Below, in pieces: positions 16,690 through 25,828 of a stretch of 64,000 nucleotides of DNA (within the stretch, counting starts at the first letter, position 1; each line of letters starts with the position of its first letter). The notes under the pieces were generated by a model. That model saw only the letters and a program-made list of their open reading frames with translations, did not search any database and was not told where the DNA came from. Made by a program: the position numbers and the translations under genes. The stretch is from an uncultured Acidobacteriaceae bacterium (GTDB lineage Bacteria > Acidobacteriota > Terriglobia > Terriglobales > Acidobacteriaceae): the NCBI GenBank assembly GCA_903842065.1, contig CAIMKZ010000095.1, forward strand, positions 1 to 64,000, read 5' to 3'.

Positions 16690-18114
16690 TTACGCGTTGA
16701 GGTCGTACCCTTCTTCGCCATGCAGCGCCAGATCAAGGCCTTCCGCTTCGTCTGCCGTCGACAAGCGCAGACCCATCGTGCGGTCCACAACGAACAGTAG
16801 CACCAGCGTCCCCACTATCGCCAGCACCCAGCCAAAGACCACGGCGATCGTCTGGTTAAGAAGCTGATGCCAATTGCCGTCCACAGCGCCCACCGCCATC
16901 GGAAGGCCGGCACCATCGCGGCCATACACCGCGTTGATGGCCCCGCTGGCAAACACTCCGGTAAAGAGCGCCCCCATCGTACCGCCGATGCCATGCACGC
17001 CGAATGCATCCAGAGAATCGTCGTACCCGAAGACCTTTTTCACCTTCAGCACCATCAAGCAGCACACCACGCCGGCAACAAGGCCGATCAGAATGGCCGC
17101 CATGGGCTGCACGTAGCCCGAGGCTTGCGTGATGGTTGCAAGACCGGCCACCGCGCCCGAGATAGCGCCCAGCGCCGTCGGCTTGCCGTTCAGTACCCAC
17201 TCAACAAACGTCCAACTCAGGGCCGCGGCCGCGGCGGCAAACTGCGTGTTGATGAATGCACTGGTGGCCAGCGAACCGGCTGAAAGCGCGCTGCCCGCGT
17301 TGAATCCAAACCAGCCCACCCACAACAGGCAGGCGCCGATGAAGCTCAGCACCATCGAGTGCGGTGGCATCGGAGTCTGCGGATAACCGGCCCGCTTGCC
17401 AAGGTAGATCGCGCACACCAGCGCCGAGATGCCGCTGGTAATGTGCACCACCGTTCCGCCGGCAAAGTCCATCACCGGCGTCGAACCACCGGAGACGTTC
17501 ATCCAGCCGCCCACGCCCCAGATCATGTGCGCCATCGGGCAGTAAACCACCAGAGACCATAGGGTCAAAAACACGACCAGAGAGCTGAACTTCACACGCT
17601 CGGCTACCGCTCCGGTAATCAACGCTGGCGTAATAATCGCGAACATCAGCTGATAGACCATGAACGTCTGCTCGGGAATCGTCGGCGCATAGTCCATATT
17701 CGGCGTCAGCGTTACTCCGCGCAGGAACAGGTGCTCAAATCCGCCGATAAAGCTGTTGCCGTGGCCGAAGGCCAGCGAGTAGCCGACCACTGCCCACACC
17801 AGCGTGATGACGCCCATCATGGCAAAGCTCTGCATCATCGTGCCCAGAATATTTTTGCGCCGTACCAGCCCGCCGTAGAACAGCGCCAGGCCGGGTCCGG
17901 TCATCAGCAGCACCAGGGCAGCGGAAACCAGCATCCAGGCATTGTCGCCTGCCGACTGAGCGTTGCGCACCGCCGCAGTCAGTGCTTCGAACTGGGCCTG
18001 CGTTACAGGAGCCGAACGGTCCTGGTACGGCGCGACAACCGCGGCGAAGGAAGAAAGCGGAAATGCTAGAAACGCAGACAGCAACAGCAGCGGCAAAACG
18101 CAGCGATGGCGCAT
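16690..18114 (-). CDS. amt: Ammonium transporter, copy 2
   Basis: A 474-residue Amt channel, colinear with copy 1 after the signal peptide. The N-terminus (MRHRCVLPLLLLSAFLAF) is a signal peptide. Pore and signature segments are intact: GPGLALFYGGLVRRKN, DFAGGTVVHITSG, FGFNAGSALSAG and DDSLDAFGVHGIGGTMGAL. GGAG lies 8 bases upstream of the ATG. It forms amt-glnK with 16278-16616. Divergence from copy 1 is concentrated in the N-terminus and one extra loop (VYGRDGAGLPMAVGAVDGNW), so this is an old duplication or a separately acquired copy rather than a recent one. Confidence 0.95.
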   Translation of the reverse strand: MRHRCVLPLLLLSAFLAFPLSSFAAVVAPYQDRSAPVTQAQFEALTAAVRNAQSAGDNAWMLVSAALVLLMTGPGLALFYGGLVRRKNILGTMMQSFAMMGVITLVWAVVGYSLAFGHGNSFIGGFEHLFLRGVTLTPNMDYAPTIPEQTFMVYQLMFAIITPALITGAVAERVKFSSLVVFLTLWSLVVYCPMAHMIWGVGGWMNVSGGSTPVMDFAGGTVVHITSGISALVCAIYLGKRAGYPQTPMPPHSMVLSFIGACLLWVGWFGFNAGSALSAGSLATSAFINTQFAAAAAALSWTFVEWVLNGKPTALGAISGAVAGLATITQASGYVQPMAAILIGLVAGVVCCLMVLKVKKVFGYDDSLDAFGVHGIGGTMGALFTGVFASGAINAVYGRDGAGLPMAVGAVDGNWHQLLNQTIAVVFGWVLAIVGTLVLLFVVDRTMGLRLSTADEAEGLDLALHGEEGYDLNA

Positions 18115-18165
18115 GATTTGGCTCCGGACGGGCGATTAGGAATGTGTCTACTTGTATTCTTCAAG

Positions 18166-18177
18166 AGCGCATAAGGA
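18166..18177 (-). promoter_or_regulatory. Candidate operator upstream of amt copy 2
   Basis: TCCTTATGCG on the minus strand, 54-63 bases before the start codon, identical to the second half of the direct repeat upstream of amt copy 1. Confidence 0.3.
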
Positions 18178-18314
18178 AAATGCAAGCACTCTGTGATGCA
18201 GCTTTCAGCGCCCTTACGGGGCCTCATAAAATCTTCATACCATCTTTATACGCTTCATGATAAAGGAGTTCAGCGCGCTGCCGAATTCCACTACAATGAA
18301 GCTAAAGGATTGCC

Positions 18315-18797
18315 ATGTCAGATGCAGGTGAACTCGAAGCCCTCGTCAATCAGCACATGATTGCCGCAATGAAGGCCCACAACGCGGAGCGCACAGGCAC
18401 GCTCCGGCTCATCAAAACCGCTCTAAAAAACCGATCGATTGATAAGCGCGCTCCCCTCACCCAAGCCGAGGGTGAACAGTCGCTGGCCACTATGATCAAA
18501 CAGCGCCGCGACTCGATCGAGCAGTTCACTAACGGCGGCCGTCCCGAGCTCGCCGCCAAAGAAGCCGCGGAAATTGTGGTCATCGAGGAGTTCCTGCCCA
18601 AGGCCCTCGGCGAGACGGAACTGGCCGAACTGATCGGCACGGTTGTCGCGGAGCTCATCGCTTCGCTCGGCCGTCAGCCCGGAGCAAAAGACATGGGTCA
18701 GGTCATGAAGGCCGTGCAGGCAGAACTCCAGCAGAAGAGCCTTCGCGCCGAAGGCCGAGCCGTGAGCGAAGCGGTCAAGAAACTGCTGGCCGGCTAG
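18315..18797 (+). CDS. GatB/YqeY domain protein
   Basis: A 160-residue protein of the YqeY family, which shares the C-terminal tRNA-contacting domain of the GatB amidotransferase subunit. Typical features are the N-terminal DMxxAMKAHNAERTGTLRLIKTALKN-like helix, the EEFLPKALGETEL segment and the K(D/E)MGQVMKAVQ motif. The precise role in bacteria is not settled. The start has AAGGA 5-8 bases upstream. Monocistronic, divergent from amt copy 2, and followed by repeat copy C. Confidence 0.88.
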   Translation: MSDAGELEALVNQHMIAAMKAHNAERTGTLRLIKTALKNRSIDKRAPLTQAEGEQSLATMIKQRRDSIEQFTNGGRPELAAKEAAEIVVIEEFLPKALGETELAELIGTVVAELIASLGRQPGAKDMGQVMKAVQAELQQKSLRAEGRAVSEAVKKLLAG

Positions 18798-18827
18798 ATT
18801 TTTGAACTCTTGATTTTTGTACGAATG

Positions 18828-18865
18828 TGGGTGCCCCAGGTCCCGCTTTTGGGACTTGGGAAAGC
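18828..18865 (+). repeat. GGTGCCCC hairpin repeat, copy C
   Basis: GGGTGCCCC followed by arms CCCAGGTCCC / GGGACTTGGG (one wobble) and the AAAGC tail; lies between convergent yqeY and the REC/HD-GYP gene. Confidence 0.85.
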
Positions 18866-18901
18866 TTGAACACTAAGGAACGAATTCACGCGGTCAGATA
18901 T

Positions 18902-20071
18902 CTAGTCAGGAGCCAGGCCTGAAAGCCGTTCGCTCTGGCCGCCGATCTCCGTCTTCAGTTCTTGCCAGAGCTGGCTTGGCAGCCGGAGAAAAACCTCGAC
19001 CACTTCAGGATCGAACTGGGTTCCCGAGCAGCGCTTAATCTCCGCGCGGGCTTCCTCGAAACTGCGCGCATTACGATAGGGCCGGTCGCTGGTTATCGCA
19101 TCGAGCGCATCGGCCACGGCGAATATGCGCGCCCCAATGGGGATCTCGTTGCCTTTCAGCCCGCTCGGATATCCCCGCCCGTCGAAGTGCTCCTGGTGGC
19201 AGAAGACGATCTCTGCGGCCCCGGTCAGAAACGGAATCTTGCGCAGGATTTCGTAGCCGCGTGTGCAGTGCTCGCGCATGATTGCGCGCTCTTCCGTATT
19301 GAGCTTGCCGGGCTTGAGAAGGATATGGTCCGGGATCGCCATCTTGCCTATGTCATGCAAAAACGCTCCCCGCGCAATCACCTTGATCTGGACGGATGAC
19401 AAGCCCATCGCCCGCGCCAGCGCGATCGTGTAGCCCGTTACCCGCCTGGAGTGACCCTCGGTCTCCGAGTCCTTCAGATCGAGCGCGTCGCCCAGCGCCT
19501 CAAGCGTCACGTCATAGGAGTTTTCCAGGTCTTCCAGCGCCTGGCGCAGCATATCTGTCCGCGCCCCCACCATCTCCTCAAGACTCTGCTTGTAATCGCG
19601 GTGCTCGGTAAGCGTCAGACTGTGTTCCAGTGCTCGCGCCACAGTTGACTGAAGCTGCTCCCGATCGATTGGCTTCACAAGATAATCGCAGGCTCCGCGG
19701 CGCATGGCATCGACCGCCACGCTGATCTCGCGCACCGCGCTCACCATCACCACCGGAAGAAGAGGATTCCGCTCGTGAATCTCATCGAGCAGCGAAATCC
19801 CGCTCATGTCCCGAAGATCAACCTCGGTCAGCACAAGGTGGTAGTGCCCACCCTCCAAGGCACGCAGCGCCTCGCCTCCAGAGGAGACGAGATTCACCGT
19901 ATGGCCCTGCTGCTCGAGTGTCGCGCATAGTACTGCGCGCTCCCCTGCCTCATCGTCCACTACAAGCACCATGGTTGTGCCGGATGCGGTGACATCGCCA
20001 GAATTTGGCCCTTCTTCAAAACTTGCTTGCCTGGGGACGGGCAATTCCGGCTTCTTGATTGGGAAGCTCAA
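18902..20071 (-). CDS. Response-regulator HD-GYP protein with Glu at the phosphosite
   Basis: A 389-residue REC plus HD-GYP protein, a likely cyclic-di-GMP phosphodiesterase. In REC (~34-150) the acidic pair Asp39-Asp40, Ser111 and Lys133 (YLVKPI) are present, but the position normally holding the phosphoacceptor Asp reads VLTEVDLRDMSG, i.e. Glu83. A coiled-coil linker (~155-190) leads to HD-GYP with HD at 239-240 (FLHDIGK) and FDGRGYP at 296-302. The start is TTG at 20071, supported by GGAGG 7 bases upstream. Glu may mimic the phosphorylated state. Single gene, with no adjacent histidine kinase. Confidence 0.87.
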   Translation of the reverse strand: MSFPIKKPELPVPRQASFEEGPNSGDVTASGTTMVLVVDDEAGERAVLCATLEQQGHTVNLVSSGGEALRALEGGHYHLVLTEVDLRDMSGISLLDEIHERNPLLPVVMVSAVREISVAVDAMRRGACDYLVKPIDREQLQSTVARALEHSLTLTEHRDYKQSLEEMVGARTDMLRQALEDLENSYDVTLEALGDALDLKDSETEGHSRRVTGYTIALARAMGLSSVQIKVIARGAFLHDIGKMAIPDHILLKPGKLNTEERAIMREHCTRGYEILRKIPFLTGAAEIVFCHQEHFDGRGYPSGLKGNEIPIGARIFAVADALDAITSDRPYRNARSFEEARAEIKRCSGTQFDPEVVEVFLRLPSQLWQELKTEIGGQSERLSGLAPD

Positions 20072-20304
20072 TGTTTACCTCCACAATGCCTGCCGAATTC
20101 TGCGGGCAAAAAACGGAAAGAACAGAACGGCATCCGAACGCCGACCGCAGAAAGAATAACTGTATCGCTCTCCGGCCACATGAAAAATCACACGAAGGTG
20201 GCATGCAAAAAGAGTGTCATCGTAGCTCGATCAAACTATGCCAATACATCAAGCTCCTTGCCCCTGCCTGCATTGACGAAATACTCGAAATCTCAGAAAT
20301 AGCC

Positions 20305-21717
20305 CTACTTGGCGCGGTTTTTGCGCGCCGCCTTGAGCGAATCCGCCCAACCCGGCTTCACGACCTGCTGCGGACGTGTAAAAGCCAGAGATCCGGCCGG
20401 CACATTTTTCGTAATGCAGGACCCGGCCCCGATCAGCGCTCCATCCTCAATGCTTACCGGCGCCACCAGCGTGCAATCGCTGCCCACAAATACGTCTTTC
20501 CCTATACGCGTTAGATGCTTCTTGGCCCCATCGTAGTTGCAGGTAATCACGCCGGCGCCGATATTTGTCCTCTCGCCGATCTCCGCGTCGCCAAGATACG
20601 TCAGGTGATTGGCCTTGGCGCCACGGCCCAGCCGCGTCTTCTTGGTCTCTACAAAGTTGCCCACGTGCGCGTCGGGTCCGATCTCCGATCCCGGTCGCAG
20701 ATGCGCAAATGGACCGATGCGCGCCCCATCGTCGATCGTGCTCTCGGTCAGCACACAGCTCTGCCGCACCAGCACATCGCTGCCCAGCGTGCAATCTTCA
20801 ATCACCGTATAGGAACGAATCGTCGAGTCGGAGCCGATCTTCGTCTTTCCCCGCAGTTGCACAAACGGCTCAATCACCGTGTCCGGTCCCACTTCCACAC
20901 CGGGCTCGATCACACACGTCTCCGGCCGGAAGATCGTAACCCCGTTCGCCATCAGCCGTGTCACATTCGCCATGTTCATCTTCGCGTCCAGTTCCATCAT
21001 CTCCCTAATCGTGTTCGCGCCCAGAACCTCCTCCGCATCCTCGGCCACCACGCCAACTACCCGCTCGCCGGCAGCGCCAAGGATCGCCGCCATATCGGTC
21101 AGGTAAAGCTCGCGCTGCGTGTTCTCCGCCCGCAGTTGATCGAGGTGTTTGAGCAGAGGCTTCACACGGAACGCATAGATCCCCGAGTTGATCTCATCGA
21201 TCTTCACCTGACCTGCGACCAGCGACTTCTGCTCGACGATAGCCTCAATCTCCGCGCTCTTCTCCCCCTTGCGCACGATCCTTCCATATCCAAAAGGATT
21301 CGGCGGCACGGCCGTAAGCACGGTCATCGCCGCCTTCTGCGCCAGATGGAAACCTAGCATCGTGTCCAGCGTCTGCCACCGCAGCAGCGGCACATCGCCT
21401 GAGAGCACCAGCACGTCGTCGTAGTTTTCGATCGCCGCCCGCGCGCATTGGATCGCATGGCCGGTACCGAGTTGCTCGGTCTGCTCCACGAACTGCACGC
21501 CGGTAGCAGCCACCGCCGCCTTCACAAGCTCCGCCTGGTGGCCCACAACAACATAGATATTGCTGGGCTCCGCCACTCGGCCGGCCGCGGCGATCACATG
21601 CGCCACGAGCGGCTTGCCGCCGATCGTGTGCAGCACCTTGGGCCGCTTAGACTTCAGGCGAGTCCCCTTGCCGGCGGCCATAATCACCACCGCCAATCCC
21701 TGCTTGCTCTCGCTCAT
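20305..21717 (-). CDS. glmU: Bifunctional UDP-GlcNAc pyrophosphorylase / GlcN-1-P acetyltransferase
   Basis: A 470-residue cytoplasmic GlmU making UDP-GlcNAc for peptidoglycan and lipid A. The N-terminal uridylyltransferase starts VVIMAAGKGTRLKSKRPKVLH and continues with QLGTGHAIQ and LSGDVPLL. From about residue 260 a left-handed beta-helix of hexapeptide repeats follows, with the acetyltransferase active-site segment LTYLGDAEIGERTNIGAGVITCNYDG. The ATG at 21717 is used; a GTG at 21729 overlaps the upstream peptidase stop (GTGA) and would suggest translational coupling. It is the last gene of an apparent M16-M16-glmU unit. Confidence 0.93.
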   Translation of the reverse strand: MSESKQGLAVVIMAAGKGTRLKSKRPKVLHTIGGKPLVAHVIAAAGRVAEPSNIYVVVGHQAELVKAAVAATGVQFVEQTEQLGTGHAIQCARAAIENYDDVLVLSGDVPLLRWQTLDTMLGFHLAQKAAMTVLTAVPPNPFGYGRIVRKGEKSAEIEAIVEQKSLVAGQVKIDEINSGIYAFRVKPLLKHLDQLRAENTQRELYLTDMAAILGAAGERVVGVVAEDAEEVLGANTIREMMELDAKMNMANVTRLMANGVTIFRPETCVIEPGVEVGPDTVIEPFVQLRGKTKIGSDSTIRSYTVIEDCTLGSDVLVRQSCVLTESTIDDGARIGPFAHLRPGSEIGPDAHVGNFVETKKTRLGRGAKANHLTYLGDAEIGERTNIGAGVITCNYDGAKKHLTRIGKDVFVGSDCTLVAPVSIEDGALIGAGSCITKNVPAGSLAFTRPQQVVKPGWADSLKAARKNRAK

Positions 21718-21725
21718 CTTCCCGC

Positions 21726-23240
21726 TCACTTTTTGTTTGTCGCCGCTGGCGCCGCCGGCCGCGGAATCGTTATGTCGACCGGCATCACCGCGCCCATCTT
21801 CAATTCATCCAGTCCCGGCTTGATCTCCGCGCCGTTGCCCACAACCAGCACAGACAGCTTCTCCGGATGCACGTACTTATGGGCCACGGCCGTCAGATCG
21901 GCAACCGTCACCTTCTCAAGCGCCGCCTCGTAGGTCTCAAGATAATTCGCCGGGTAGCCATAGAACTCCAGCCGAACCTGGTTGGAAAGTATCTTGGCCC
22001 GCGTATCGAAGCGGAACAGGAATCCAGTCAGGATGTTCTCCTTGGCCCGCTTCAGCTCTTCCTCGGTAAACGGCCGCTGATTCAGGCTGGCGATCTCGTC
22101 GAGCGCAGCCCGGGTCGCCTCCACCGTGGAAGCGCTCTTCGTCATCACATCCACATCGAATGCGCCTGGATGGTCGTAGGGCAGCGAGAATCCGCCGCCT
22201 ACCGCATACGCCAGCCCCAGCTTCGTGCGCACGGTCTGGAACAGCCGGCTTGCGAAACCGCCGCCCAGAATGTCGTTCAGCACGGCCAGCGCGGCCTCAT
22301 CGTGGCTGCGCCGGTCCGTGCCCAGCGCAACAATCTGAATGTTCGACTGGTTCACGTCCTTCTTGTCGATGAAGTAGACGCCCGGCTTGGCGCTGTCGAA
22401 GCTGTCTTTACGCGCCGGCTCGCGCACGATCTGCGGCAGCACCTCGAAGGTCGCGCGCAGCTTCGTCTCCATCGCCGCCGAATCGAAGTCGCCTCGGACG
22501 GAGACAATCAGCCTGCCCTTCGGCGTCCGCTCGTGCCACGACTCCAGATCGGCAAGCTTCACGCTCCCGATCGTGGCCAGCTCCGTCTGCCGTGCGTAAG
22601 GATTGTTCGCTCCATACACAAGCTTGGTCGACTCGCGCGAGGCTATTCCGTTTTCCGAGTCGTTGCGCCGGATGATCGAAGTCGCCTCCTGCTGCTGGGC
22701 CAGCTTCAGCTTGCCCGCATCCCATTTGGGATGGAACAGCAAGTCCATCGCCAGAGCATAGACCTCGTCCGCATTGCCTTTCAGCGAATTCCATCCGAGC
22801 GACGTCGAATCGACATCCCCGCCGGTCTCGATGCGCGCGGCACGCTCGGCCAGAAACTCATCCATCGCGTCGCCGTTCATCTTCGCCGTACCGCTGGTCC
22901 GCCACGCCTGCCCATAGAGCTCAACCAGACCGGCTTTGGCCGCATCTTCATCCCGCGAGCCGCCCGGAATCATAATTGAACCGGAGACAAACGGCAGCTC
23001 ATGATCCTCCTGCAAGAACAGCACAATCCCGTTCTTCAGCTCGATCCGTTTGGGCTGCTGAGGATGAAACTCATGCAGCTTCGGCGTAGCAATCTGTTCC
23101 CACGGCTTAGCCTGCTGCGCGGACAGAAGCACGGGTGCTGCAAGCAGCGCCAGCATCCCTATCTGCCAAAGAACCCTGAACCCTGATCCCTGGTCCCTAG
23201 TCCCTAGTCCCTGTTCTCTAGCCCCTAGTCCCTGGTTCAT
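21726..23240 (-). CDS. M16 peptidase-like protein, catalytically inactive partner
   Basis: A 504-residue insulinase-fold protein with a signal peptide (LWQIGMLALLAAPVLLSAQ). The zinc motif HxxEH is replaced by ELYGQ (GLVELYGQAWRTSGT), so it should not be catalytic. The later YAVGGGFSLPYDHPGAFDV and R/Y substrate-clamp region is retained. It partners the active protein encoded immediately upstream; such active/inactive pairs form heterodimers. The ATG overlaps the upstream stop (TGATG). Codons 2-22 are encoded by a degenerate GGGACTA/GGGACCA tandem repeat, giving an odd N-region (MNQGLGAREQGLGTRDQG) before the hydrophobic core; a start at 23156 would skip it. Confidence 0.85.
   Translation of the reverse strand: MNQGLGAREQGLGTRDQGSGFRVLWQIGMLALLAAPVLLSAQQAKPWEQIATPKLHEFHPQQPKRIELKNGIVLFLQEDHELPFVSGSIMIPGGSRDEDAAKAGLVELYGQAWRTSGTAKMNGDAMDEFLAERAARIETGGDVDSTSLGWNSLKGNADEVYALAMDLLFHPKWDAGKLKLAQQQEATSIIRRNDSENGIASRESTKLVYGANNPYARQTELATIGSVKLADLESWHERTPKGRLIVSVRGDFDSAAMETKLRATFEVLPQIVREPARKDSFDSAKPGVYFIDKKDVNQSNIQIVALGTDRRSHDEAALAVLNDILGGGFASRLFQTVRTKLGLAYAVGGGFSLPYDHPGAFDVDVMTKSASTVEATRAALDEIASLNQRPFTEEELKRAKENILTGFLFRFDTRAKILSNQVRLEFYGYPANYLETYEAALEKVTVADLTAVAHKYVHPEKLSVLVVGNGAEIKPGLDELKMGAVMPVDITIPRPAAPAATNKK
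23171..23237. repeat. GGGACTA-type short tandem repeat
   Basis: About nine degenerate 7-base units (GGGACTA, GGGACCA, GGGATCA, GGGTTCA on the minus strand) at the 5' end of the inactive M16 gene. Similar units occur at 26800-26826 and 52805-52836. Confidence 0.8.
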
Positions 23241-24775
23241 CACTTTCCGCCTCCATTCGCCGACTTCGGCGCTTCGCTCACGATCTCCGCGACGGTCCGG
23301 TTCGAATCCACAAATACCTGATTCGCCACCCGGCGAATATCGGCCTTGGTCACCTTGTCCACCTTATCGAGTTCAAGGAAAAGCTCCCGCCAGTCGCCGT
23401 AGCGCGTCTGGTACTCGGCCAGTGTGTTCGCAAGACCCTGATTGTTCGCCAGGCCCCGCAGCAGGTCGGCCCGCGACCGCGTCTTGTACATCTCGAGCTC
23501 GGCGTCGCTCACATCGGCATTCTTCAGCTTGTCGATCTCTTTATGAATCGCCTCGCCGATCTCCGTCGTGGTGTGCCCGGGAAGCGGCACGGCGTAAAAC
23601 GCAAACAGGTTGGGATACTTGTCGCCAGGGAACGGGCTGAAGCCCTCGGCGGCGGCAGCAATCTGCTGCTCCTCCACCAGGCTGCGATACAGCCGCGAGA
23701 CGCGGCCGTTCGACATGATGTCGCCGATCGCGCCGTACACCGCATCGTCCTTATCGCGATAACTCGGCTTGTGGTAGCCCTCAAGATAAAACGGCTGTGT
23801 CTGCTCGCGGATCACCACGCGCTTCTCGGCGAACTGCTTCGGCTCGACCGTCGTCATCTCGTCGGGCTTCGGTCCGGCCGGCACACGGCTGAAGTACTTC
23901 TCCAGCATCGGCAAGTCGGCCTTGCTCACGTCGCCCACCACCGCCACCACAATGTTCGATGCCGTGTAGTACTTCTTGTGGAACTCCATCGCCTGGGTCG
24001 CGGTAATCTGGCCCAGCTCGCTTGGCCAGCCCACGCCGCTGCGCCCGTAGTTGTGCGCTACGTAGGCCGTCGCCAGAAACTGCTCCACCATGCGCCCAAT
24101 GGGGTTCGAGTCCGTCCTCATGCGACGCTCTTCGAGCACCACATCGCGCTCCTTGTAGAACTCGCGCGGAACCGTATCGCTCAAACGCCCGCTCTCCAGA
24201 TACGCCCAAAGCTCCAGCCGGTTCTGGGGCATCGACCAGAAGTAGCTCGTATCGTCCAGCCCCGTACCAGCGTTCAGATTATTCGCCCCGTTCCGCTCGG
24301 CAATATCGGTGAACTGGTTCGGCACTACAAACTTCTGGGCCCCTGCCTGCGCCGCTGCAAAGGCTGCTTTCAGCGCCTTCAGCTTCTCCTCGTCGCGGCC
24401 CACGGGCTTCAGATACTCGGCCTCATAAGCGGCGTTGGCGGCCTCCACCTTCTCAAGCGCAACCTTCTCGGCCGCATAGTCCGTGGTGCCGATCTCGCTC
24501 GTTCCCTTGAAGGCCAGATGCTCGAACATATGCGCCAGCCCACTCTGGCCGGCGGGATCGTTCACGTCGCCCGCATCCACAAACGTGTCGTAGCTGAACA
24601 CCGGCGCGTCGTGCCGTTCGCACAGAATCAGCGTCAGCCCGTTGGGCAGCTTGTCGACAGTGATCTTCTGCTCGAAGCTCTTCAGATCCTGGGCGAGCAG
24701 CGCGCTCCCAAAGCCGAACAAGAACAAAACCGGCAGGCAAAGCCACAACCGGCGGAAAGGAGTGATTTTTCGCAT
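23240..24775 (-). CDS. M16 family zinc metallopeptidase (active subunit)
   Basis: A 511-residue secreted insulinase-type peptidase. The signal peptide is residues 1-28 (LFLFGFGSALLAQ). The inverted zinc motif HMFEH is at 82-86 (GLAHMFEHLAFKGT), with a downstream Glu in the YLESGRLSDTVP region as third ligand. The protein has the two-domain M16B layout and is followed by the inactive partner with a one-base stop/start overlap. AGAGG lies 5 bases upstream of the ATG. Likely periplasmic processing or degradation of peptides; substrate unknown. Confidence 0.92.
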   Translation of the reverse strand: MRKITPFRRLWLCLPVLFLFGFGSALLAQDLKSFEQKITVDKLPNGLTLILCERHDAPVFSYDTFVDAGDVNDPAGQSGLAHMFEHLAFKGTSEIGTTDYAAEKVALEKVEAANAAYEAEYLKPVGRDEEKLKALKAAFAAAQAGAQKFVVPNQFTDIAERNGANNLNAGTGLDDTSYFWSMPQNRLELWAYLESGRLSDTVPREFYKERDVVLEERRMRTDSNPIGRMVEQFLATAYVAHNYGRSGVGWPSELGQITATQAMEFHKKYYTASNIVVAVVGDVSKADLPMLEKYFSRVPAGPKPDEMTTVEPKQFAEKRVVIREQTQPFYLEGYHKPSYRDKDDAVYGAIGDIMSNGRVSRLYRSLVEEQQIAAAAEGFSPFPGDKYPNLFAFYAVPLPGHTTTEIGEAIHKEIDKLKNADVSDAELEMYKTRSRADLLRGLANNQGLANTLAEYQTRYGDWRELFLELDKVDKVTKADIRRVANQVFVDSNRTVAEIVSEAPKSANGGGK

Positions 24776-24850
24776 AGAACCTCTACAGATCGGCAGCGCC
24801 GATCAAGACTCCATGGTAAACCAGCCCCATAAAGGACGCTCCAATTCCTC

Positions 24851-25666
24851 TTACCGCGTTCCCTTCCCGCCCTTCACCCAGCGCTCCGTTCGCGCGAACT
24901 CGTCCACCGCCGCTTCCAATTCTTTGATCGCCTGCGGCATCCCCACCCACGTCCCCGCGTAATCCATCACTTTCTTCTCGTGCCCGTCGATGTCGATCGA
25001 TAAAGTGTATGTCGGCAGGTCCGTCACGTTGGCAACATACTCCTCGTCCATCGAATAGAAGTCCGCCGCGACAAATTTCTTTGCCAGCTCCCGCGCCTTT
25101 GCCGCATCCACAGGCTCCGACTTCGCTCCCGTGACGCCCACATACCTCTCGCCGAAGTACGCAATATCCTCGGTGGTGATACTCACCGTGTACGCCGGGC
25201 ACCACCCGTAGCAGCCCGAGCGGCTCAGCGTAATCTTCACCTTCGACTCCGGCCCCACCTCCGGCGATGTCACATGCTTCGTAGGCAAAACCTCCGGAGT
25301 CCGCAGTTCCACCTCCTCGTCCACCTGCACCGTCGCCGCGCGCCCGTTCACCTCAAACGGCATAAATTTCCAGCCCATCACCTCGGGCTTCACCTTTGGC
25401 CAGAGCGCCACTGCATCGTCATATCCGCTCGCCCGCGCATCCACCACTGCGCCCTCGGCGGATACTGTCAGCCTCAGCCCCAGCCGCTTGCTGCCGCCTC
25501 TCACACCCTCAACCGGAATCAGGCTGCGATGCGGCTTCAGTTCATGTTTCACCGCGGTCTCGTAATCAATTGCCTTCGCCGCCGTCCGGACACCGCCCTG
25601 TGCTGAAATCATCGTGCCGGCCACAAACAATATGCACACAAACCCTGTACGTTTCATGCGAATCAT
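24851..25666 (-). CDS. DUF6438-type protein with TonB-C-like domain, secreted
   Basis: A 271-residue protein with an N-terminal signal peptide (GFVCILFVAGTMISAQ). Residues ~55-125 (GLRLTVSAEGAVVDARASG, VMGWKFMPFEVNG) look like a TonB C-terminal/energy-transducer-type fold. Residues ~140-260 contain the ITLSRSGCYGWCPAYTVSI block that marks the DUF6438 family, whose role is unknown. The ATG at 25666 has GGGGG 4 bases upstream. It lies 75 bases upstream of the M16 pair on the same strand, so it may lead that unit. Confidence 0.7.
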   Translation of the reverse strand: MIRMKRTGFVCILFVAGTMISAQGGVRTAAKAIDYETAVKHELKPHRSLIPVEGVRGGSKRLGLRLTVSAEGAVVDARASGYDDAVALWPKVKPEVMGWKFMPFEVNGRAATVQVDEEVELRTPEVLPTKHVTSPEVGPESKVKITLSRSGCYGWCPAYTVSITTEDIAYFGERYVGVTGAKSEPVDAAKARELAKKFVAADFYSMDEEYVANVTDLPTYTLSIDIDGHEKKVMDYAGTWVGMPQAIKELEAAVDEFARTERWVKGGKGTR

Positions 25667-25828
25667 CTTACCCCCGCCCAAAACATTTTGCCCGATTCAA
25701 GTCCGCGTTTTCCTCAACCCCAGCCCCGTGCCCGGATCCCCGCAACCGTATCCCTATTAAACTTGAGAATGACAAACGATCGAAGCTCCGTTTGCAAATC
25801 CGAGCTTCCATCCACAAGAGGCAAAGAC

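Noticed and set aside
25682..25828. Glycine riboswitch upstream of gcvPB
   Set aside because: The 147 bases before the start show no tandem aptamer-like helices and much of it is open reading frame; nothing supports a riboswitch.
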